Of a DNA stretch of 42,239 nt, positions 8,583 through 17,448 are shown in pieces. The notes under the pieces were generated by a model that saw only the letters and a list, made by a program, of their open reading frames with translations, was not told where the DNA came from and did no database searches. The DNA is from FEN-1279 sp964400285 (GTDB lineage: Bacteria > Bacteroidota > Ignavibacteria > Tepidaquicellales > Tepidaquicellaceae): positions 1 to 42,239 of the forward strand of contig CAYNTK010000013.1 of NCBI GenBank assembly GCA_964400285.1. Reading direction: 5' to 3'. How positions within the stretch are numbered: the first letter of the stretch is position 1; every line of letters starts with the position of its first letter. Position numbers and translations under genes: made by a program.

Positions 8583-10468
8583 ATGGTGTAGTATACAAGG
8601 GAAGTTTTTTATCCATCCAAACAGGTATTAAGGAAAGCAAGAGTGAAAGACTGGGAAAAGCTGAATCGGTTTGCAAGCGAAAACCTGGAAGCATTCTGGG
8701 AAAAGGAAGCAAAAGAGCTGAAGTGGTTTAAGAAATGGGATAAGGTATTAGACGATTCGAATAAGCCGTTTTACAAATGGTTCACAAATGCAAGAGTAAA
8801 TATTGCATATAACTGCTTAGATGTGCATTTAAATAATCACAGGAAAAATAAAGTTGCTTTGATATGGGAAGGTGAAAAAGGAGACTACAGGGTATTTTCT
8901 TATTTTGCACTTCATCGTGAGGTATCGAGATTTGCAAATGCATTGAAGAGTCTCGGCGTGCAGAAAGGTGACAGAGTAACGCTATATATGGGGAGGATTC
9001 CCGAGCTTGCAATTGGAATGCTGGCGTGTGCAAGAATCGGAGCGGTTCATTCGGTTGTGTATGGAGGTTTTTCGGTGGAATCGCTTCATGAGAGACTCGA
9101 GGACAGTCATTCTAAAGTATTGGTTGAAGCATACGGAGCGTATCAAAGAGGAAAAATCGTTCCGTTAAAAGCTATAGCCGATGAAGCATTACATAGAGCG
9201 GCATCTGTGGAAAGCGTGCTGGTAGTGAAGAGAACTGGCGAGCTGGTGAATATGGAATATGGTAGAGATATTTGGTATCACGAGCTTATTAACCTGCCGA
9301 TGATAAATGCAAGGTACGATGTAGAAGAAGTTGATTCAGAGCATCCTTTATATTTACTTTACACATCCAGAACGACTGGAAAGCCGAAAGCAATTTTGCA
9401 TACACACGGTGGATATATGGTTGGAACTTATACTACATTTAAATATGTATTCGATATCCGAGATGAAGACAGGTATTGGTGTGCGGCAGACCCGGGCTGG
9501 GTAACAGGGTATAGCTACATAGTTTATGCACCCCTATTAAACGGAGCAACGCAATTGATGTATGAAGGTGCACCGAATTTTCCATTTCCGAACAGGTGGT
9601 GGCAGTTAATCGAGAAATACGGAATTACGATTTTATATACAGCACCGACTGCAATCAGAGGATTGATGCGATTCGGAGAAGCTTGGCCAAACAGGCATGA
9701 TTTAAGTTCACTGCGTTTGCTTGGTTCCGTAGGAGAGCCAATCAATCCCGAAGCATGGAAATAGTATCACAGAGTAATTGGAAAAGAGAAATGTCCGATT
9801 ATGGATACTTGGTGGCAGACAGAAACAGGAGCATTTATGATTACTCCAACACTTGCAGTTCCGTTGAAACCCGGTTCGGGAACAAAACCATTTTTCGGAT
9901 TGAAGATGGATATTTAGATGAAGATGGAAATCCCGTAAAAGCAAATGAAGAAGGATATCTTGTGATAAAAACTCCGTGGCCTTCGATGCTTAGAACAATT
10001 TACAACGACCCGGATAAATATATAGAAAAATACTGGAGTAAATATGTGGGAATGTATCTGACGGGTGATTCTGCTAAGAGAGATGAAGACGGGTATTACT
10101 GGATAATAGGCAGAACAGATGATGTAATAAAAGTTTCGGGTTATAGACTCGGGACAGCAGAAATCGAGAGTGCATTGGTAAGCCATCCTTCGGTGGCAGA
10201 AGCGGCGGCAATAGGGCTTCAGCACGAGATAAAAGGGAATGCAATTTATACTTATGTAATTTTAAAAGTAGGTGTAGAAAAATCAGAACAATTAAGAGAA
10301 GAATTAATCGCACATGTAGGACACGAAGTTGGTCCGATAGCAAAACCAGAAAACGTAGAATTTGTAGATGTTTTACCGAAAACAAGAAGCGGAAAAATTA
10401 TGAGGCGTGTATTGAAGGCACGAGCATTGGGACAGGATCCGGGTAATATAGCTACTTTAGAAGAATAA
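8583..10468 (+). pseudogene. acsA: Acetyl-coenzyme A synthetase, broken by two in-frame stops and a frameshift
   Basis: Acs would make acetyl-CoA from acetate, ATP and CoA. Homology runs through the whole interval but not in one frame. From ATG 8583 the third codon is TAG (8589-8591), then YTREVFYPSKQVLRKARVKDW reads as a normal Acs N-terminus. A second TAG (9762-9764) sits where Acs has Trp after NPEAWK, and the same frame continues with YHRVIGKEKCPIMDTWWQTETG. A one-base loss in the TTT at 9913-9915 then shifts the frame to LDEDGNPVKANEEGYLVIK and the intact C-terminus, including KTRSGKIMRR with the acetylatable Lys. The repaired length is about 628 residues, normal for Acs. YTSGTTGKPKG has become YTSRTTGKPKA (Gly to Arg and Ala). 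The longest open pieces are 8643-9764 and 9755-10468. Assembly error could explain one lesion, hardly all plus motif decay. Confidence 0.85.
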
Positions 10469-10483
10469 ATTTTAAATAAAAAA

Positions 10484-10517
10484 ATGTTCCCAAACTTGTC
10501 TATAAGTTTGGGAACAA
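10484..10517. terminator. Bidirectional terminator between acsA and the RRM gene
   Basis: A perfect 13-bp stem (TGTTCCCAAACTT at 10485-10497, AAGTTTGGGAACA at 10504-10516) has a 6-base loop. An A-run lies on the left and an AT-rich T-run on the right, so it can end transcription from both converging genes. Confidence 0.88.
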
Positions 10518-10523
10518 TATTTT

Positions 10524-10811
10524 TTAGTAAGATGCCCTAAACCTGCGAGGTTTATTTCCTCTGTTATCAGTTTTTGGTTTTGCTACGTTAACGGTTAAAG
10601 GTCTACCATTAAACATCTGCCCATCGAGACTTTTAATAGCTTTTTCAGCATCTTCGGTTTCCGACATTTCAATAAAACCAAACCCTTTCAGCATTTTTGT
10701 ATAATTATCTCTTATCAAATTAATAGAATCGACTGTTCCATATTCTTCAAATAATGCACGGACTTCATTTTCTGTAGATTCTCTGGAAATATTTCCAATG
10801 TAAATGTTCAT
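10524..10811 (-). CDS. RRM-domain RNA-binding protein
   Basis: A 95-residue cytoplasmic protein consisting of one RNA recognition motif. RNP2 is NIYIGNIS (residues 2-9) and RNP1 is KGFGFIEM (residues 42-49), both with the aromatic residues that stack on RNA. A short basic tail (about 79-95, NRGNKPRRFR) follows. Such single-RRM proteins are common in cyanobacteria and Bacteroidota; some are cold-induced, but no target can be named here. The ATG is supported by a Shine-Dalgarno (AGGAG) about 8 bases upstream. A long leader with a palindrome at 10851-10868 may regulate it. Confidence 0.9.
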   Translation of the reverse strand: MNIYIGNISRESTENEVRALFEEYGTVDSINLIRDNYTKMLKGFGFIEMSETEDAEKAIKSLDGQMFNGRPLTVNVAKPKTDNRGNKPRRFRASY

Positions 10812-11120
10812 TTTTTTTCTCCTGTCCTTAACGGACTAAATTTGTAATACAAAAGCCAAATTGGCTTTGCATAGATTATAAAAATTTTGATAATAAAAAT
10901 AAAAAATGCTTGATTGTTAATAATAATAAAAAGGATTCATTTACGAAGAATAAAATTGAGGAATAAACTTAATATGTATTCGAAGAAATGACGCTTTTAA
11001 TAATAAAAAACTGTAAGCATTTATATTTTTGCTTAAATCAAGTTATAATATATATAATTAATCAATTAATTACAATATATTACATTATTTAAATATTGAA
11101 AAAATGTTTTTAAACGTTTT
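10812..11120. other. 309-base intergenic region: leader and promoter of the RRM gene
   Basis: It holds the Shine-Dalgarno and leader of the RRM gene, the palindrome at 10851-10868 and a TATAAT-like hexamer on the reverse strand just above it. The right half is AT-rich trailing sequence after the histidine kinase stop; it contains AAACGTTT near 11111 but no convincing terminator. No coding frame is seen. Confidence 0.5.
10851..10869. repeat. 17-base near-perfect palindrome in the RRM gene leader
   Basis: AAAGCCAA-A-TTGGCTTT (arms 10852-10859 and 10861-10868) lies about 40 bases upstream of the RRM start codon. The single-base centre is too short for an RNA hairpin loop unless inner pairs open, so a dimeric-repressor operator or a leader RNA element is equally possible. 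Confidence 0.4.
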
Positions 11121-12629
11121 TTAAACTTTTGGGAGAGATATTGTGAAAATACTACCTTTATTTAGCTCGCTTTCAACTTTTAGACTACCATTCATTTTGG
11201 ACAACATTTCTTTACATATGATAAGGCCTAAACCTGTTCCTTGTTCTTCCGAAGAATTTTTTTTAGACTTTTGTTTACCTAACTGTAACAGATTATCCAT
11301 TTCATCTTTACTCATACCAATTCCACTATCGCAAACTGAAATTTCTACAAAATCATCTGTTATGGTTGATGAGATTTTAACTATACCTGAAGCTTTTGTA
11401 AATTTTATTGCGTTAGAAATCAAATTTTGTAAAACAGAATCAACCATATTACTATCACCAAATGCATAAATATTTTTTTCAACCGAATTAATTAATTTTA
11501 TTCGCTTATTTTTAGCGAATACATTTAAAAGTCCTATTGCATCTTGAACTTTACTATACATATCGAGTTTAATAGGTTGGACTAAAGCTCCTCCTGTCTG
11601 CATTCGAGACCAGGTCAAAAGATTTTCGATGAGATCGTATATACTTTTGGTTCCTGTATAAATGTAATTAATATATTCCTTAATTTCTTCTTTAGAAAGA
11701 GTATCAAACTCTTCTGATAAAACACTTGAAAAACCATAAATACTTGTGAAAGGATTCCTTAAATCATGTGCAATGACGGAAAAGAGTTTATCTTTATTCT
11801 TATTTATTTCTTCAAGTTCTTCTGAATATTTTTTTAATTTTAATTCAGCTTCACGCAAATCTGTGATATCGTGAATAGTCCCAACAATATATTTTCTTCC
11901 TGTAATTTTATCGGAATAGAGAACTTTATTTGTAATAATAGTTCGTATTTCGCCTTTACTATTTGTTATTTCTTCAACATTTGTATTTGAACCATTTTTA
12001 AAAACATAGTCATCTTTTTCCCAGAATACATCGGCTTGCTCTTTAGGAAAAACGTCATAATCGGATTTTCCTATCAACTCTTCTCGCGGCTGACCTATTA
12101 ACTCAACGCAAGAATCATTTAAAATTACCCATTTATGATTTTCATCTTTCACAAAAAAGGGTTCTTGCATAGCATTAATAGTTGTGTTTAAGAAATCGTT
12201 TGCGTCTTTAAGTTTATTTTCAATTTGCTTTTGTTCAGTTAAATCGATAACAATTCCTCTTGTACCAATAAACTCACCATTTTTTATAACAGGGAAAGCA
12301 TTTACGGAAACAGGGAATTTCGTTCCATCTTTTTTAACTGCATGATATTCAAATTTTATTGATTTTTTATTTTCAAATAATTTTTTAACGTGTTCTAAAA
12401 CAAATTCCTTTTCTTCAGAAGAAACAATATCGAATACATACAAACCTTTTTCAAAATCTTCTTTTGTATATCCTAAAATGTTTAAACCGGCTTTATTTAC
12501 TAATGTTAATTTCCCATTTAAATCCAGTTCATATATAATTTCTGGTAATAAATCAATAAACTCCTGAAAATCAGTATAATTATTTAATGGATTGGATTTA
12601 TATTCCGAATTATTGTCTGAATTTCCCAT
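11121..12629 (-). CDS. Soluble PAS-PAS sensor histidine kinase
   Basis: A 502-residue cytoplasmic kinase without membrane segments. PAS 1 covers about 20-135 (GYTKEDF, ending GTRGIVIDLTEQ) and PAS 2 about 143-262 (EPFFVKDENHKW...GTIHDITD). A HisKA dimerization domain follows with phosphoacceptor His288 in VIAHDLRNPF. The HATPase domain has the N box (N402/N406 in NLISNAIKF), G1 DSGIGM (434-439) and G2 GTGLGL (464-469). No heme-binding His or cofactor site is evident in the PAS domains, so the signal is unknown. It stands alone, 251 bases downstream of the archaemetzincin operon on the same strand and without its own response regulator, so it is an orphan kinase or acts on the NtrC-like regulator nearby. 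Confidence 0.92.
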   Translation of the reverse strand: MGNSDNNSEYKSNPLNNYTDFQEFIDLLPEIIYELDLNGKLTLVNKAGLNILGYTKEDFEKGLYVFDIVSSEEKEFVLEHVKKLFENKKSIKFEYHAVKKDGTKFPVSVNAFPVIKNGEFIGTRGIVIDLTEQKQIENKLKDANDFLNTTINAMQEPFFVKDENHKWVILNDSCVELIGQPREELIGKSDYDVFPKEQADVFWEKDDYVFKNGSNTNVEEITNSKGEIRTIITNKVLYSDKITGRKYIVGTIHDITDLREAELKLKKYSEELEEINKNKDKLFSVIAHDLRNPFTSIYGFSSVLSEEFDTLSKEEIKEYINYIYTGTKSIYDLIENLLTWSRMQTGGALVQPIKLDMYSKVQDAIGLLNVFAKNKRIKLINSVEKNIYAFGDSNMVDSVLQNLISNAIKFTKASGIVKISSTITDDFVEISVCDSGIGMSKDEMDNLLQLGKQKSKKNSSEEQGTGLGLIICKEMLSKMNGSLKVESELNKGSIFTISLPKV

Positions 12630-12880
12630 AATTTGAATTTAAAATTTAACTTAAGAAAGAAAAAGTAAAGCTAAATTTAATTCAGTTCTCCTCTGCGATT
12701 AATATAATCAATAATAAATAAAAAAACAATTTGCTATCTTTATAAAGTTACTTGCTTAAATAAATAAAATTTAATATATTAGGGTTCAAACTCATAAAAA
12801 AATAAGAATAGCATTTCCCATAAAACACAATTACTAAATTTAAATTAATTTGTTTGTAAATATTTTTGAAGTGTAATAAT

Positions 12881-13426
12881 TTATTGCGGAAGAATTATAT
12901 TCTTGTAATGTACGATATTATTATAACAATGATTACAATAAAAATTTCCTTTTATATCAACTTCCTCAATACTATTAGAAGAATGCATAACGCAATCCCA
13001 ATCCAAGCAATGAAGTAAACCAAAATTATGTCCGAGTTCGTGCAAAACTTCTTTTTTCAATCTTTGATAAAAAAGATCATCATTCGTTTTACCTGTATAA
13101 AATTCTTCATGTAATCTGCAAGCAGAAACTATAGAATGTTTTCCTTTGTATTGTGCCTCCCCAAAGATAAAAGTTAAAACAGGAATATATAAATCAATTT
13201 CTGTAATTATTACTATAAAACCTTTAAGATCACTAGTTTGAGATATAGCAGATTCAATAATTTTAGTAGAATAGTATTGTTTCCTTTCAGGAGAATATGA
13301 ATGCGATAAATCTATATCTATTAAAATATTATCAACACTTATTAAAAACAATTCCGAGAGTTCCTCACTTAATCTTTTTAATAAAGTTTGATTATTAAAT
13401 TTTATAGGGGCAAAAAAAATAGACAT
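12881..13426 (-). CDS. amzA: Archaemetzincin-family zinc metalloprotease (peptidase M54)
   Basis: A 181-residue protein with the full archaemetzincin signature: HELGHNFGLLHC at 129-140 (zinc ligands His129, His133, His139; catalytic Glu130), Cys140 and Cys145, Met147 of the Met-turn, and CNHC (164-167), which with the other cysteines should form a second, structural zinc site. The upstream core (EIDLYIPVLTFIFGEAQ) is also typical. The spacing from Met147 to the first Cys of CNHC is 16 residues, close to the family's 17. No signal peptide is seen, so it is probably cytoplasmic. Its ATG overlaps the stop of the response regulator by one base (TAATG), implying coupled translation. The family is best known from archaea and vertebrates; the substrate is unknown. 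Confidence 0.88.
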   Translation of the reverse strand: MSIFFAPIKFNNQTLLKRLSEELSELFLISVDNILIDIDLSHSYSPERKQYYSTKIIESAISQTSDLKGFIVIITEIDLYIPVLTFIFGEAQYKGKHSIVSACRLHEEFYTGKTNDDLFYQRLKKEVLHELGHNFGLLHCLDWDCVMHSSNSIEEVDIKGNFYCNHCYNNIVHYKNIILPQ

Positions 13427-14772
13427 TAACCTTTTTTCAAACCGTATTTATTAATTTTATTATATAGAGTAACTCTATCGATTTCTAATATTTCTGCACT
13501 TCGAGATATATTCCAATTATTTTCTTTTAATATTTTTAGTATATATTTTCTCTCATTTGCACTAAGACTTTTATCATCATCACCTATTAAGTTTCCATTA
13601 ATATTACAAAAAGGTAAATCTTCAAGAGTGATTACTTCCTTTTTACCAATTACGATAGCTCGCTCGATAGCGTTTTCAAGTTCTCGCACATTTCCTCTCC
13701 ACTCGTGTTTAGTTAAAAATTTCATTGCATCAGATGAAATACTCTTTATATTTTTATTCATAATTTTCGCATATTTCTGTCTGAAGAAATTCGCAAGGAT
13801 AGGAATGTCCTCTTTTCTTTCCCTTAATGGAGGAACGAACAAAGAAAAAACATTTAATCTATAGTACAGGTCTTCCCTGAATTTTCCTTCTTTAACAAGA
13901 TTTTCCAGTTGTTCGTTTGTAGCGGCAATTACTCTGAAATCACTATTTATTATTTCATTTCCACCAATGCGATTAAATTTTTTTGTTTCGATAACTCGTA
14001 GCAAATCGACTTGCATTTTAGATGAAATTGTTCCGATTTCATCTAAAAAAATTGTACCACCATCAGCCATTTCAAATTTCCCTTTTCTTCTGTATTGGGC
14101 TCCTGTAAAAGCGCCTTTTTCATGACCAAAAAGTTCCGTTTCAAGAAGTGTATCGGGCATAGCTCCGCAATTTACAGTAATTATGGGGAAATATTTTCTT
14201 TTGCTATTAAGATGAATTGCTTTAGCAACCAGTTCTTTTCCTGTTCCTGATTCTCCTCTGATTAAAACAGTTGTATCTGTTTGGGCAACAGTATTAATCA
14301 ACTCGAATATTTTTTTCATTTGAATACTTTCACCAACAAGATTATCAGGCATTATAAGTTCATCAATCTTACTTTTTAATTGTTCGTTTTCTGTTTTTAA
14401 TTTTTTCTGTTGCAAAGCATTTTTTACTATATGGTTTAATTCATCAGGATCAACTGGTTTTGTAATATAATCGAAAGCACCTTCTTTTAAAGCTTGAATA
14501 GCTGAGGGAACCGAAGCGTAAGCTGTAATTAAAATAACAAAACAATCTTTATCGATTTGTTTTAATTTGGGTAGTAAATCAAGACCACTCATACCGGGCA
14601 TTTTCATATCGAGTAAAATCAAATCATATTTATCTTTATCGAATTTTTTAAGTGCGATTTCAGCATTTTCAGAAGTATCAACAACGTAACCTTCATCAGT
14701 AAACCAATGATATAAAGATTCTCTAACAACTTTTTCGTCATCGACAATCATTATTCTATCTTTTGTATTCAT
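13426..14772 (-). CDS. NtrC/AtoC-type sigma-54-dependent response regulator
   Basis: 448 residues in three parts. The receiver domain (about 5-120) has acidic residues DDE, phosphoacceptor Asp55 in LILLDMKMPG and Lys105 in TKP. The AAA+ domain (about 145-375) has Walker A GESGTGKE (173-180), the sigma-54-contacting GAFTGA loop (220-225), Walker B FLDEIG and the arginine-finger region. The C-terminus is a Fis-type helix-turn-helix (about 410-448). When phosphorylated it should activate sigma-54 promoters by ATP hydrolysis. It follows the heme-motif sensor kinase by 9 bases and overlaps the archaemetzincin start by 1 base, so the kinase is almost certainly its partner. Target promoters are unknown; one weak candidate lies upstream of the GcvH-like operon (18144-18160). 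Confidence 0.94.
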   Translation of the reverse strand: MNTKDRIMIVDDEKVVRESLYHWFTDEGYVVDTSENAEIALKKFDKDKYDLILLDMKMPGMSGLDLLPKLKQIDKDCFVILITAYASVPSAIQALKEGAFDYITKPVDPDELNHIVKNALQQKKLKTENEQLKSKIDELIMPDNLVGESIQMKKIFELINTVAQTDTTVLIRGESGTGKELVAKAIHLNSKRKYFPIITVNCGAMPDTLLETELFGHEKGAFTGAQYRRKGKFEMADGGTIFLDEIGTISSKMQVDLLRVIETKKFNRIGGNEIINSDFRVIAATNEQLENLVKEGKFREDLYYRLNVFSLFVPPLRERKEDIPILANFFRQKYAKIMNKNIKSISSDAMKFLTKHEWRGNVRELENAIERAIVIGKKEVITLEDLPFCNINGNLIGDDDKSLSANERKYILKILKENNWNISRSAEILEIDRVTLYNKINKYGLKKG

Positions 14773-14781
14773 CTTATTTTT

Positions 14782-16371
14782 TTAATTATTTTGGTTAATA
14801 GGTAAAGTAATTTTGAATGTAGTTCCTTTTTCCGATGTCTCTTCCACTTCGATTTTACCATTATGAACTTTTATAATTCCATAAACAACAGATAAACCCA
14901 AACCTGTTCCTTTTAATTCTTCTTTAGTAGTAAAAAATGGTTCGAAAATATAAGGTAAATCTTTTGGTGAAATTCCGTCACCTAAGTCTTTAATTCTAAT
15001 TATTGCATTTTCATTTTCAATAGATAAATCAATTAATATCTCACCACCTTTATTATGCATAGACTCAATAGCATTTATTAGCAAAGAGATCATAGCTTGC
15101 TGAATTTTTTGTGGATTGCAAAATACTTCGAGGTTTTCGCAAGGGAATTTTTTAATTAATTTAATATTGTTTATTTCGAGATGGTGATTAATTAACATTA
15201 CACTTTTGTCAATCACTTGTATCAAATCATATTTTCTAAATTGCTCCATATCTCTATGCGAAAATAAAAGTAAATCTTTAACGATTTTACCGCATCTTGA
15301 AGCTTCGTCTGCAATAAGATTTAAAAATTCTATTATTTTAGGATTGATTTCATTTTCATTTTTTTCTTTAAGCTTTTTAATAATCAATTTGCTATAAGTT
15401 AAAATCCCTTCGAGAGGATTATTTAATTCATGCGCAACTGTAGCGGACAATTTTCCAAGCGAAGCAAGTTTTTCTATCTGCAAAACCTGTTCATAAATAT
15501 TTTTAAGTTCTGCTGATTTTTGTTCGACTTTATCGTTTAGAGTTTCCGACCAATCTTTAATTTCTCTGTATGCGGATGATAAAAGTCTCGCCATATCATT
15601 GAACTCCATAGCAATAACTCCAAGCTCAGAGCGGGATTTCATATTTATTCTGTAATTCCAGTCCCCTTTTCCAAGTGCACTTATACCTTCCTGAATAATT
15701 TTGAGAGGTCTATTTACAAGAAATAGAATAAAAACAAGGCTCAATCCAGAAATTAAAAAAGTAATAATTACAGAATTTAAAATTATATCTCTTTTGTTAG
15801 ATTGAATAAACTTATCGGCTTTGTTCATTGAAATCACAACATCGAGAATACCAAGCAATTCGGTAGAAGATTTGTGTGCATGACAATCCGAGGTATAACA
15901 ATCCTGTTCATTTCTTATTGGATTAATCAAACCAAGATATCTTTCATCTCTAATGCTAAAAATTCTTAAACTATCTTTTCGTGCAATATTTCTCGAGATA
16001 GTGTTATTTTCGTGACAGATGATACAAGCTTCTGCATTCATATCAACGGTTTTATTTCTTTCAAGTGTATCCGAAGAATAGGAAATTACACCTTGTTTAT
16101 TATAGATTCTTATAGTTTTAACTCCAGGTTCGTTCCCGATAGTTTTTATAATCTGATAAACATCATCTCTTTGATTTAAAAGCATACTATGTCGAGTGGA
16201 ACGTTTAATAATATCACTTATATTATAAGCGGTCTGTTTGTAACTTGCAGTGAAATCTTCTTCGAGCTTTCTAACCGTAAAATAAGTATAAATCGAAAAA
16301 ACAATAATAAGCACTAAGGATGTAACTAAAAAAAGTTTAACGCTTAATTTATTAAACAGCTTGACTTTCAT
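14782..16371 (-). CDS. Membrane sensor histidine kinase with periplasmic c-type heme-binding motifs
   Basis: 529 residues. A transmembrane helix (about 10-30) leads to a periplasmic domain (about 31-197), then a second helix (about 198-219), HAMP (about 220-270), a coiled coil, HisKA with phosphoacceptor His314 in ATVAHELNNPLEG, and HATPase (N433 in the N box, DLGDGI, GTGLGLSVVYG). The periplasmic domain carries a canonical heme c motif CIICH (Cys116, Cys119, His120) and a CX4CH motif (Cys158, Cys163, His164), so one or two covalent hemes are predicted. This suggests sensing of redox state, oxygen, NO or CO in the periplasm, as known for some heme-c chemoreceptors and kinases of Geobacter. 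It is the first gene of the three-gene operon. Heme attachment would need a Ccm/Ccs system not present here. Confidence 0.9.
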   Translation of the reverse strand: MKVKLFNKLSVKLFLVTSLVLIIVFSIYTYFTVRKLEEDFTASYKQTAYNISDIIKRSTRHSMLLNQRDDVYQIIKTIGNEPGVKTIRIYNKQGVISYSSDTLERNKTVDMNAEACIICHENNTISRNIARKDSLRIFSIRDERYLGLINPIRNEQDCYTSDCHAHKSSTELLGILDVVISMNKADKFIQSNKRDIILNSVIITFLISGLSLVFILFLVNRPLKIIQEGISALGKGDWNYRINMKSRSELGVIAMEFNDMARLLSSAYREIKDWSETLNDKVEQKSAELKNIYEQVLQIEKLASLGKLSATVAHELNNPLEGILTYSKLIIKKLKEKNENEINPKIIEFLNLIADEASRCGKIVKDLLLFSHRDMEQFRKYDLIQVIDKSVMLINHHLEINNIKLIKKFPCENLEVFCNPQKIQQAMISLLINAIESMHNKGGEILIDLSIENENAIIRIKDLGDGISPKDLPYIFEPFFTTKEELKGTGLGLSVVYGIIKVHNGKIEVEETSEKGTTFKITLPINQNN

Positions 16372-16495
16372 AAAGTTAACAAAGTTTTTGGAAATTATGG
16401 AAGGTAAATATTAATAACAATTGCAAATTTTAGGATAGAAATCTAAGATAGTGCACCTATCCGTGTATATATTTCATAATCATATTTATAGGGTA

Positions 16496-16536
16496 AAAGC
16501 TTATCTTATATTATTGAACCATTTAAAATAAGCTTT
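16496..16536. repeat. Inverted repeat upstream of the heme-kinase operon
   Basis: Arms AAAGCTTAT (16496-16504) and ATAAGCTTT (16528-16536) are perfect complements 23 bases apart, 125 bases upstream of the kinase start. It may be a paired regulator site, such as an upstream activator site, or a chance AT-rich hairpin. Confidence 0.35.
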
Positions 16537-16620
16537 CTATTTTTTAAAAAAAATTTTTTAAAAATATATTTAGAAACTTTTTTCTATCCTTTTTTCTCAC
16601 CTTTTGAAACTCTATTTAAA

Positions 16621-16653
16621 TAATATAATAAAAAATCCCCTTTCATAAAGGGG
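16621..16653 (-). terminator. Terminator of the GcvH-like operon
   Basis: CCCCTTT-CAT-AAAGGGG (16637-16653) is a perfect 7-bp stem with a 3-base loop. On the reverse strand it is followed by a T-run (bases 16631-16636 read as TTTTTA-like sequence). It begins 30 bases past the stop of the second GcvH-like gene. Confidence 0.85.
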
Positions 16654-16682
16654 CTATTTATAAAATTTTTAATACTTATAAT

Positions 16683-17411
16683 TTATAATAAAATTTGTTT
16701 TAGAATATTAATATAGTTTTCTTTTCCAACTATTTGATAAATATATTTTACTCTTTCACCACCATTATACATTGTTATTCCAATCGTAACATATTTTTTA
16801 ATATATTTTTTCAAACTATTACGTGTAAAATCTATCATTTTAAAAAATTCATCTTTACCATTTTTTAGACTATTTAAATCACCATTTTCCGATTTAATTA
16901 ATCCGAACCATTTTCCGCTTTCCGAATTAAAAGAAATCGGGATTGTTTCAAATTCAAAATTAAAATTAAATGGTGCAGCAATTTCAACGCTACCCCAATC
17001 ACCTTTAAACAAAATGAACCTATCACCTTTTTTATATATCTGTGATGTGCCTAAAATACTTAATTCGAAAATATTGTCAAGTAAAATATAAATAATAGGG
17101 TTAAATCCAATAAAATAAACTTCTCCGAGAAATTTTTTCAGAACAAAGCAATTGTAAAAAATATATTGCTGAGGATATACGAAATTTTTCAGAATGCTTA
17201 ATTTATGAATAATATTTTCAAGAATATTATGTTCGGGGAAAAAATAAACACTTTCACATAGTTCTTTCTGATGTCTTTTATCTCTCATCTCCTTGTCAAA
17301 ATCACAACCCTCGCATTCGTAATTATGATTGCATAACTTATCTCCAATTAAATTTGTTGACGTCCAAACACATTTCAGCTCATCTAAAAAGTATTTGCCA
17401 TTATAATCCAT
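16683..17411 (-). CDS. Divergent GcvH-like protein with Cys-rich N-terminus
   Basis: A 242-residue protein from the chosen ATG at 17411; the frame extends to 17474, but those 21 residues overlap the upstream gene and precede the conserved start. The N-terminus carries CVW (Cys14), then Cys27, Cys33 and Cys36 in KLC...YECEGCDFD. This Cys-rich segment resembles one I recall in front of GcvH-like and signalling proteins of anaerobic bacteria, and could bind metal or an Fe-S cluster. Residues about 75-185 align with the GcvH-like fold of the upstream gene (YKKGDRFILFKGDW against VKKGDVLIKGKFDS), but no Lys sits where the lipoyl residue would be. Both end in a shared module with IGITMYNGG here and VGVTMYDGG there. 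It is therefore a diverged paralogue, not a glycine-cleavage enzyme. Function unknown. Confidence 0.7.
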   Translation of the reverse strand: MDYNGKYFLDELKCVWTSTNLIGDKLCNHNYECEGCDFDKEMRDKRHQKELCESVYFFPEHNILENIIHKLSILKNFVYPQQYIFYNCFVLKKFLGEVYFIGFNPIIYILLDNIFELSILGTSQIYKKGDRFILFKGDWGSVEIAAPFNFNFEFETIPISFNSESGKWFGLIKSENGDLNSLKNGKDEFFKMIDFTRNSLKKYIKKYVTIGITMYNGGERVKYIYQIVGKENYINILKQILL

Positions 17412-17448
17412 TTTTATATAAATATCTTTAATTGAGTAATAAAAATAT

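Larger units (their letters stand above)
16372..16682. other. 311-base intergenic region between the GcvH-like operon and the heme-kinase operon
   Basis: From right to left along transcription it holds the terminator of the GcvH-like operon (16631-16653), AT-rich sequence, an inverted repeat with 9-bp arms (16496-16536) and the putative promoter region of the kinase operon. No clean sigma-54 or Bacteroidota promoter was recognised, and no coding frame is seen. Confidence 0.5.

Noticed and set aside
9755..9910. First 50 residues of the 9755-10468 frame as a separate protein N-terminus
   Set aside because: The real Acs residues here are read in the other frame (YHRVIGKEKCP...WWQTETG); the frame only becomes Acs after the one-base lesion.
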